This document shows, piece by piece, positions 58,046-64,000 of a stretch of DNA of 64,000 nucleotides (positions are counted from its first letter, which is position 1; each line of letters begins with the position of its first letter). The DNA comes from Candidatus Accumulibacter cognatus. GTDB lineage: Bacteria; Pseudomonadota; Gammaproteobacteria; Burkholderiales; Rhodocyclaceae. The position numbers and the translations under genes were made by a program. The stretch is taken from the NCBI GenBank assembly GCA_013414765.1, contig CP058708.1, positions 3,901,553-3,965,552 of the forward strand, in the 5' to 3' direction. Below the pieces are notes generated by a model that saw only the letters and a list, made by a program, of their open reading frames with translations, was not told the origin of the DNA and ran no database searches.

Positions 58046-59324
58046 GTGGGCTCCCTTGCGGTTGTTCGGCAGCGTGCTTAGCCGCCTGTAGTCGAAGCAC
58101 TTCGAGAGCCATCTCCCTTTCCATCTCGGCCCCGGCCCGCGCCGCGAAGACGCGGTAGATGGACGCGATCAGCATCTCGTCGCCCATCGGCCGGGTGTCG
58201 AGAAAAGCGAGGTGGCCAATGACCTTGCCGTCGCTGGCGAAGATCGGAATCCCGAGATACCCTTCATAGCCTGCCTCGACGGGGAAAGTCGTGCCGACGT
58301 TCTGCGGGTGGAAGCAGACGCGCCCTTCCTTGACAACGGTCTCGCAAGGCGTACCCGGCAGGTCATACTCGAAATCATCGAGAAAAGCGTGCCCGGACCA
58401 GAAGGCCAGCGTCCGCAGGCGGCTCGTCGGATAATCCGCGCACTGGGTGATGAAGGCACACGAGACCTGTAGGGCACAGGCGAAATGCTGCACCAGGGTG
58501 CGATAGAAGGCATCGCCGGCCGCGCCTGCGGTGCCTTCCGCCATCTCGTTGAGGATGGTTTCAAAGCGCTTGATGCGTGTGATGTCGGTATCCAGCCCGA
58601 CCATCCGATAAGCCTTGCCACTGGCATGACGGACCACCGTTCCCCGCGACAGTATCCAGCGCGTACTGCCGTCCCGATGCAGCATGCGATATTGCTGTTC
58701 ATAGGGCTCGCCAGTGCTCTCGAGGTTGGCCTGGATGGCGGCTTCCACCGCCGCCCGATCGTCAGCATGGATGCGCTCCCGCCACCGCTCCCGACAATCG
58801 GGCAAGTCGCTGTCGGCGAACCCGAGCATGCTCTTCCAGCGTGGCGAAAGCAGCATTTCGCCACTCGCCAGATTCCATTCCCACAAGCCGTCGCTGCTGC
58901 CACGCAGGGCGAGCGCATAACGCTCCTCGCTCAGCCGCAGCGCGGCCTCGATCTCCCGGCACCGCTGCTCGACCGCGCACTCGTGCCGCCGCTGCCGGGT
59001 GGCCGAATCGGTGAGCGCTTCGATAGTGAGCTTGACGGCCTGGATTTCATTGCCCGCAGAAGGATCGGCATTGACGAGATCACCTGACTCGAAGATTTCG
59101 CCAGGGTGGCGGGCAAGGCCCGCCAGAGGCTGGATGACCTGTCGATCGACGGTGATCGCACTGACCACCAGGAATGCCGCTGCGGTCGCCAACACGGCCA
59201 TTGCCAAAGCCGTCCGCCCGGCCGGCAGCATCACTTCCGGTAGCCAGCCCCATGCCAAATAGGCCGCCGCAAGAACACCGAACAGGCAGGGTGGTAGCAG
59301 GATTTTCCATCGCAAGTTGATCAA
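58020..59324 (-). CDS. Membrane PAS-GAF sensor without output domain
   Basis: 434 residues from TTG 59324, preceded by GGAGG with seven-base spacing. Two membrane helices (ILLPPCLFGVLAAAYLAWGW and ALAMAVLATAAAFLVVSAI), HAMP-like linker, a PAS domain near 150-270 (ALALRGSSDGLWEWNLASGEMLLSPRWKSMLGF), and a GAF domain near 275-410. It has no kinase, cyclase or methyl-acceptor domain. The frame stays open on to 60467 but only as antisense to the MNIO gene. An ATG at 59372 is an alternative start. Operon with regulator and kinase suggests a separate input component. Confidence 0.82.
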   Translation of the reverse strand: MINLRWKILLPPCLFGVLAAAYLAWGWLPEVMLPAGRTALAMAVLATAAAFLVVSAITVDRQVIQPLAGLARHPGEIFESGDLVNADPSAGNEIQAVKLTIEALTDSATRQRRHECAVEQRCREIEAALRLSEERYALALRGSSDGLWEWNLASGEMLLSPRWKSMLGFADSDLPDCRERWRERIHADDRAAVEAAIQANLESTGEPYEQQYRMLHRDGSTRWILSRGTVVRHASGKAYRMVGLDTDITRIKRFETILNEMAEGTAGAAGDAFYRTLVQHFACALQVSCAFITQCADYPTSRLRTLAFWSGHAFLDDFEYDLPGTPCETVVKEGRVCFHPQNVGTTFPVEAGYEGYLGIPIFASDGKVIGHLAFLDTRPMGDEMLIASIYRVFAARAGAEMEREMALEVLRLQAAKHAAEQPQGSPHGTTGSGS

Positions 59325-59597
59325 GAAGCATCCTCCAGTCGTCCTTCGCGCAGCTTTCACAGGCGCAACCATAGGCGAAGTAAGCAATAGATTCAAGTTT
59401 CTGCTGAGTGTTGCCGGCCTGCCGTCGCTGGCGCTAGTCGGTGCCTGCCGATGTGATTGAAGCTTGAGCAGTGCGTGATACATCCGTGATTTTCGGCCGC
59501 CATACTGCTTTCGACGATGCACAACAACCCGGGAGAAAGGGTTACCCCGGCGGCCATTCCGGCTGCCACGCGAGCCCACTCGATGAGGACAATGCAC
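59325..59597. other. Divergent intergenic region before the bufferin-type operon
   Basis: 273 bases. No clear -35/-10 or ECF-type promoter was recognised. In-frame ATGs at 59517, 59583 and 59592 precede the chosen MNIO start and could extend it. Confidence 0.4.
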
Positions 59598-60500
59598 ATG
59601 CCTGCTACAACCGAAACTGACTTGAGCCATGGACGCATGACTGCGCTGGGCGCGCTGCGCAGCCGACCGCTTGCCACAAGGATGCCGGCGCGCAGTGGGA
59701 TTGGGCTGCGCGCGCCGCACTACCGCGAAATCCTTGCGACGCTGCCGGCCGTCGGTTGGTTCGAAGTGCACAGCGAGAACTATTTTGGCGGCGGTCAGCC
59801 ACTGCACTACCTGGAACGCATCCGCGCCGAGTACCCGATCAGTCTGCATGGCGTCGGCCTGTCGCTGGGCACCACGGACAGCCTTGATCAGGATCATCTG
59901 CGGGCCTTGAAGACCCTGATGGCGTGTATCGAACCTGGCCTGGTGTCGGAGCATCTGTGCTGGAGCAGTGTCGCCGGCAGGCATGTGAATGACCTGCTGC
60001 CGCTGCCCTATACCGAAGAGGCTCTGGCCGTGGTCTGCGCGCACGTATGCCAGGCGCAGGAGGCGCTCGGCCGTCCAATCCTGGTCGAGAACGTCTCCAG
60101 CTATCTGCAGTACTCGCATTCGACGATCGACGAGTGGGACTTCATTGCTGAAGTCGCTGCTCGCAGCGGTTGCGGCATCCTGCTCGACATCAACAACATC
60201 TACGTCAGCGCCTGCAACCACGGCTTCGACGCGCGGCACTACCTGAGAGCGGTGCCGGCGGCAGCGGTCGGCGAGATGCACCTCGCCGGCTTCGACCGGA
60301 TCGCCGGCCTCCTCATCGATACGCACGGCACCCGCGTCGCCGACCCGGTGTGGCAGCTCTACGCTGAGGCGGTCGAGATCTTCGGTGCGCGGCCGACACT
60401 GATCGAATGGGATACCGACCTGCCGCCGCTGGCGGTACTGTTGCAGGAGGCGGCTACCGCCGATCACCTGCTAGGGGAAAGACATGCCTACGCTGCGTGA
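59598..60500 (+). CDS. bufB: MNIO (DUF692) multinuclear iron oxidase, BufB-like
   Basis: 300 residues of the DUF692 TIM-barrel family (MbnB/BufB), which modifies Cys of small precursor peptides. Seen: GIGLRAPHYREILATLPAVGWFEVHSENYFG, SLHGVGLSLGT, EHLCWSS, LVENVSSYLQY, LLDINNIYVSA, GEMHLAGF, and LIEWDTDLPP, which contain the His/Glu/Asn/Asp ligands of the iron centre. ATG 59598 has GAGG nine bases upstream. Overlaps the DUF2063 gene by 17 bases. Symbol by family and context. Confidence 0.92.
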   Translation: MPATTETDLSHGRMTALGALRSRPLATRMPARSGIGLRAPHYREILATLPAVGWFEVHSENYFGGGQPLHYLERIRAEYPISLHGVGLSLGTTDSLDQDHLRALKTLMACIEPGLVSEHLCWSSVAGRHVNDLLPLPYTEEALAVVCAHVCQAQEALGRPILVENVSSYLQYSHSTIDEWDFIAEVAARSGCGILLDINNIYVSACNHGFDARHYLRAVPAAAVGEMHLAGFDRIAGLLIDTHGTRVADPVWQLYAEAVEIFGARPTLIEWDTDLPPLAVLLQEAATADHLLGERHAYAA

Positions 60501-61353
60501 ACTGGAGCTTGCTTTCGTGCGCGGCATGTTCGATGCGACCGAGGTCGCAGCCGAGAGCTTCGTCTGCGCCAACGGCATGGCGCCGGCGGCGCGACTGGCA
60601 ATCTACCGCAACAACATCGTCCACAACTATCGTGAGGCGCTCCGCGACGTCTACCCGGTCATCGAGCGACTGGTAGGTGAGGATTTCTTCCGCTTCGCCG
60701 CCGATCACTACATCCCGTGCCATCCGTCCAGCCGGGGCAATCTGCATGGTTTTGGTGGCGAGTTTTCAACTTTTCTCGAGCAATTTCCCCCGGCGGCCGG
60801 TTTGCCCTATCTCGGCGACGTGGCGCGGCTGGAGTGGAACTGGCATGAATCATTTCATGCTGCCAACGGTAGCGCGATGGCGATCGACCAGTTGATGTCG
60901 GTGGCGGAAGCCATGCTGCCATCGCTGCATTTCCAGTTACACCCGAGCTGCCGTCTCCTGGCATCGCCTTTCCCGGTTGACCGCATCTGGGCGGCCAATC
61001 AGCCCGACGCTGCGGATAGTGTGACGGTCGACCTTGCCGCCGGTCCCGTGCGGCTGCTGATTCGCCGTCGGGGTGATGCGATGGCGATCGAGCCCGTCGG
61101 CGACTCCGAGTTCGCATTGCTGACCGCGCTGGTGCAGAACATGCCGCTTCAGGCTGCGCTGGACGCGGCGCAGGTGGTCGATGCGAATTTTGACCTCGCG
61201 GCCTTTCTGGTGCAGCGGGTAAGCGATAGCACGCTGGCTGGGTTCATCGTTCCGACCAGCACAGCGATCGGGGCGGCGGCCCTTCCCGGTCGCGGGCAAC
61301 GTGACCAACGATCGCGTTTACAGAAACGTGATCTTTCGGTGAACAGGGCGTGA
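60484..61353 (+). CDS. bufC: DUF2063 peptide-recognition partner, BufC-like
   Basis: 289 residues. N-terminal DUF2063 domain (LRELELAFVRGMFDA, LAIYRNNIVHNYREALRDVYPVIERLVGEDFFRFAA) and a C-terminal winged-type region (SEFALLTALVQNMPLQAALDAA) that in MNIO systems binds the precursor leader. A basic tail is not conserved in my view. RBS GGGGAAAGAC. Confidence 0.9.
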   Translation: MPTLRELELAFVRGMFDATEVAAESFVCANGMAPAARLAIYRNNIVHNYREALRDVYPVIERLVGEDFFRFAADHYIPCHPSSRGNLHGFGGEFSTFLEQFPPAAGLPYLGDVARLEWNWHESFHAANGSAMAIDQLMSVAEAMLPSLHFQLHPSCRLLASPFPVDRIWAANQPDAADSVTVDLAAGPVRLLIRRRGDAMAIEPVGDSEFALLTALVQNMPLQAALDAAQVVDANFDLAAFLVQRVSDSTLAGFIVPTSTAIGAAALPGRGQRDQRSRLQKRDLSVNRA

Positions 61354-61431
61354 AGTCCGCTCTGCATACTGACCACAGATGGGATGCCATCCTGTCTGAT
61401 CTCTTCAACCAACCCGTAAGGAGAAACAACC

Positions 61432-61725
61432 ATGAACCACTCAGAGCAAATCATCCGTAGTGCAATCGCCGGTCTGCTGGCCCTCGGCGTCAGCGCGGCA
61501 AGCAGCCAGGCCATCGCTGCTGCCGGTGATAACGAAAAGTGCGCCGGCATCGTCAAGGCCGGCAAGAACGACTGCGGCACGAGCAAGAGTTCGTGCGCCG
61601 GAACAGCCAAGGTGGACCGCGACCCGGAGGCCTGGGTGTTCGTGCCCAAGGGGACCTGCGACAAGATCGCCGGCGGCACGGTCACCTCCAGCGCACATGC
61701 CAAACCCGGCGGCGCGGGCAAATAA
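61432..61725 (+). CDS. bufA: Bufferin-type precursor peptide (DUF2282), BufA-like
   Basis: 97 residues. A Sec-type signal peptide (about 1-30, LLALGVSAASSQAIA) and a Cys-rich mature part with C37, C48, C55 and C76 and the family stretch KCAGIVKAGKNDCGTSKSSCAG and WVFVPKGTC. In described systems MNIO enzymes turn these Cys into copper-chelating heterocycles. AAGGAG upstream is strong. It sits after, not before, the enzyme genes. Confidence 0.92.
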   Translation: MNHSEQIIRSAIAGLLALGVSAASSQAIAAAGDNEKCAGIVKAGKNDCGTSKSSCAGTAKVDRDPEAWVFVPKGTCDKIAGGTVTSSAHAKPGGAGK

Positions 61726-61735
61726 GCCTGGCCTA

Positions 61736-61769
61736 CGCCCTGTCCGCTGCCACCGCAACGGACAGGGCG
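61736..61769 (+). promoter_or_regulatory. Strong hairpin between bufA and doxX
   Basis: CGCCCTGTCCG (61736-61746), 12-base loop, CGGACAGGGCG (61759-61769): an 11-base perfect stem without T-run. Placed after the precursor gene, it may protect its mRNA and limit read-through to doxX. Confidence 0.65.
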
Positions 61770-61797
61770 ACGCCGACCCATCCTGAAGGAGAGTGAA

Positions 61798-62292
61798 ATG
61801 GATCTCGTAGCGAATCGAAACGGCGGCATCAGCGTACCCGCCGACCATCCTGGCCGTATCGTGCGTTGGGTACAACTCGCGCTGCGCGCCGCCGACTGGC
61901 TGGCGCCCGGCCTGGACTTCGGCATCCGTCTGCTGGTCGGCAGCGTCTTCTTTCAATCGGGCCTGACCAAGATTGCTTCCTGGTCGTCCACCGTCGCGTT
62001 GTTCGAAAACGAATACGCCGTTCCTGGCCTGCCGCCGGAAGTGGCTGCTTATCTCGGTACCGGCGTCGAACTGTTCATGCCCGTACTGCTGGTGCTTGGT
62101 CTGGGCGCGCGTGCCTCTGCCGCGGTCCTGTTCGTGTTCAACATCATCGCCGTGATCTCGTATCCCGACCTGTCCGAGGTCGGCCTCAAGGATCACCAGT
62201 ATTGGGGCCTGCTGTTGCTGGTGACCTTGTTTCACGGTCCTGGCAAGCTCTCCCTGGATCATCTGATCCGCCGCAAAATTCTTGCCTGCTGA
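61798..62292 (+). CDS. DoxX-family membrane protein
   Basis: 164 residues, four membrane helices. Family hallmark LLVGSVFFQSGLTKIASWSSTVALFENEY and PEVAAYLGTGVELFMPVLLVLGLGAR. DoxX proteins are usual members of bufferin-type operons. GGAG upstream. Confidence 0.9.
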   Translation: MDLVANRNGGISVPADHPGRIVRWVQLALRAADWLAPGLDFGIRLLVGSVFFQSGLTKIASWSSTVALFENEYAVPGLPPEVAAYLGTGVELFMPVLLVLGLGARASAAVLFVFNIIAVISYPDLSEVGLKDHQYWGLLLLVTLFHGPGKLSLDHLIRRKILAC

Positions 62293-62301
62293 GGTGACGT
62301 G

Positions 62302-63156
62302 ATGACTGAATCATGTGGAGCATGCGAAATGCGGATGCATCAGACCAACATCCGGGAAACCACGCTCGATGGTCAGCGCGCCATTGTGACGGGCGCCAAC
62401 TCGGGCATCGGCGAAGCGATCGCCAAGGGTCTGGCTGAAGCCGGTGCCACCGTGGTGGTGAACTACGTCACCGATGACGAAAATGCCCAGCGCGTGGTCG
62501 ATGAAATCTGCGCCACGGGTAGCCGCGCTTTCGCCATCAAAGCGGATGTCAGCAGTGAGGAGCAGGTGCAGGCGATGTTCCAGAGTGCCATCAGCGAACT
62601 GGGTTCGATCGACATCGTGGTCAACAATGCCGGCCTGCAGCAGGACGCGCCCTTTCACGAGATGACCCTGGCCCAATGGCGCAAGGTGATCGACGTCAAT
62701 CTCACCGGCCAGTTCCTGTGCGCGCGTGCAGCAGTGCGCGAGTTCCTGCGCCGCGGCCTGATGCCGCAATTGTCGTGCTCCTTGGGCAAGATCATCTGCC
62801 TGTCGTCGGTCCATGACCTCATCCCCTGGGCCGGGCACGCCAACTATGCGGCGAGCAAGGGCGGCGTTGCGATGCTGATGAAGACGATGGCGCAGGAACT
62901 GGCGATGAAGAAGATCCGCGTCAATGCCATTTCACCGGGGGCGATCAAGACGCCAATCAATACCTCGGCGTGGGCGACGGCGCAGGCGGAAGCGGCCTTG
63001 CTGAAGCTCATCCCCTACTACCGGGTTGGCGAGACCCGTGACATCGCGAGGGCCGCGGTCTGGCTCGCTTCGGATCACTCCGACTACGTTACCGGCGCAA
63101 CGCTGTATGTCGACGGCGGCATGACCCTGTATCCAGAATTCCGGGAAGGAGGGTGA
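62302..63156 (+). CDS. Short-chain dehydrogenase/reductase
   Basis: 284 residues, classical SDR. Cofactor motif VTGANSGIGEAIA, NNAG motif VVNNAGLQQD, catalytic Ser in CLSSVHD and YAASK (YxxxK), and the C-terminal GATLYVDGGMTLYPEF. ATG 62302 has GAGG seven bases upstream. Resembles glucose 1-dehydrogenase-type SDRs; substrate unknown. Ten bases after doxX, so possibly the same transcript. Confidence 0.92.
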   Translation: MTESCGACEMRMHQTNIRETTLDGQRAIVTGANSGIGEAIAKGLAEAGATVVVNYVTDDENAQRVVDEICATGSRAFAIKADVSSEEQVQAMFQSAISELGSIDIVVNNAGLQQDAPFHEMTLAQWRKVIDVNLTGQFLCARAAVREFLRRGLMPQLSCSLGKIICLSSVHDLIPWAGHANYAASKGGVAMLMKTMAQELAMKKIRVNAISPGAIKTPINTSAWATAQAEAALLKLIPYYRVGETRDIARAAVWLASDHSDYVTGATLYVDGGMTLYPEFREGG

Positions 63157-63158
63157 GC

Positions 63159-64000
63159 ATGTACCCGTTTGTCAAGCAGGTGATTCGCGGCCTTGCCGTC
63201 GCCACCCTGGCCCTGAGCCTGGGCACAGGGGCGGAGGCGCTGGCCGCGGGTTCCGACTCGCGCGCGCTTGCCACGCCCTTGCCCGATGGCCAGAAGCCTT
63301 GGTGGCCAAGCCGTTATGGTGCCGATGACCAGCTCGGAACGCTCAACGAGATCACGCCGGCGATCACCGCCGCCGCCGCCCGCCTGGTAAGGACAGGCAC
63401 GGTCGTCGACCTCGGTCGCGTTCTGGATGAAAACACCCCCAAGTTTCCCGGTCGCTACTGGCACCAGACCGTCGATATCTCACCCCATTGGACCAACCTG
63501 CGCCGTCCCGACGCCGTAGGCCGGGGCTGGGGCCGCAACGAAATCAACTGGATCACCGAGATCCAGGTCGGCACCTTCCAGGTGGGGACGCAACTCGATT
63601 CCATCGGCCACATCCAGATCGGCGACCGATTCTACAACGGCTGGACGACGGCCGACGTGGTCGAGGACTGGGGTCTGAGCAAATTCGGCATCGAGACCGT
63701 ACCGCCCATCGTTACACGCGGCATTCTCGTGGATGTAGCGGCGTACAAGGGGGTTCAACGGTTGCCCAGGGGCTACGTGATCAGCGTCGCCGACCTTGAA
63801 GGTGCCTTGCAGCGGCAAGGGATCGATGTCCAGGCCGGCGACGCCGTACTGTTCCACACCGGCTGGGGCGGGCTGTGGGGGCGCGACAATGCGCAATTCC
63901 TTTCGGGCGAGCCCGGGCCAGGCCTCGAGGTCGTGCACTGGCTATACGCACGGCATGTCGCGCTCACGGGCGCCGACACCTGGAGCTACGGACCGGTTCC
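63159..64000 (+). CDS. Cyclase-family (kynurenine formamidase-like) exported protein, 3' end missing
   Basis: About 280 codons are present before the right edge. A signal peptide (about 1-30, LAVATLALSLGTGAEALA) is followed by LPDGQKPWWPSRYGADDQLGTLNEITPA and the metal motif VGTQLDSIGHIQIGD, as in the cyclase family PF04199. GGAAGGAGGG precedes the ATG at 63159, two bases after the SDR stop, so it is in one operon with it. Substrate unknown. Confidence 0.85.
   Translation, partial: MYPFVKQVIRGLAVATLALSLGTGAEALAAGSDSRALATPLPDGQKPWWPSRYGADDQLGTLNEITPAITAAAARLVRTGTVVDLGRVLDENTPKFPGRYWHQTVDISPHWTNLRRPDAVGRGWGRNEINWITEIQVGTFQVGTQLDSIGHIQIGDRFYNGWTTADVVEDWGLSKFGIETVPPIVTRGILVDVAAYKGVQRLPRGYVISVADLEGALQRQGIDVQAGDAVLFHTGWGGLWGRDNAQFLSGEPGPGLEVVHWLYARHVALTGADTWSYGPV

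Noticed and set aside
59325-60467. N-terminal extension of the PAS-GAF gene
   Set aside because: Antisense to the MNIO gene and lacks family features; TTG 59324 has a strong ribosome-binding site.

Overview
The window is GC-rich DNA from a gamma/beta-type proteobacterium. The gene order ndk-rlmN-pilW-rodZ-ispG-hisS-yfgM-bamB-der, a PEP-CTERM protein, a class I polyphosphate kinase 2 and a fpr/finR pair together point to a betaproteobacterium of the Rhodocyclales, plausibly a Candidatus Accumulibacter-like polyphosphate accumulator. That assignment is inference from gene content, not from a marker-gene comparison.

Layout. 1-1.2 kb: truncated insertion sequence whose transposase needs a -1 frameshift at an A8 run. 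1.2-10.4 kb: tightly packed housekeeping operon (nucleotide, rRNA methylation, pilus, cell shape, isoprenoid, His-tRNA, envelope assembly, ribosome GTPase). 10.6-16.6 kb: small tyrosine phosphatase, a 1536-residue CheB-CheR-PAS-GGDEF-EAL hybrid and a secreted single-Cache protein. 16.7-23.5 kb: PPK2, VOC protein, malonyl-CoA decarboxylase, lgt, ilvD and a cytochrome c. 23.6-28.5 kb: complete branched-chain amino acid (liv) ABC operon. 28.7-37.6 kb: YgiQ-type radical SAM protein, EttA, fpr/finR, CZB protein, YedI and a class V aminotransferase. 37.7-46.6 kb: membrane ferric-reductase-like protein with a cytochrome b5-like partner, PEP-CTERM protein, YbaK-type deacylase, and a GST / PNPOx-FNR-ferredoxin / pyridine-nucleotide-disulfide oxidoreductase cluster.

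The accessory core is 46.6-52.4 kb: a decayed duplicate of a gene 3' end, a HigB/HigA-type toxin-antitoxin pair, and a 1484-codon gene with TIR, CHAT protease, STAND NTPase and TPR modules. It looks like an abortive-infection or programmed-cell-death type conflict system. Its 3' end carries two compensating frameshifts. From 52.7 kb a sigma-54 activator faces a well-formed -24/-12 promoter that drives a four-helix membrane protein and a B12-binding radical SAM enzyme. Next come an operon with PAS-GAF sensor, OmpR-type regulator and histidine kinase, and then a bufferin-type copper-metallophore operon (MNIO, DUF2063, cysteine-rich precursor, DoxX), followed by a short-chain dehydrogenase and a cyclase-family protein cut by the right edge.

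No rRNA, tRNA or CRISPR array was recognised. Small hairpins, two palindromic operator candidates and three kinds of repeat are listed separately.
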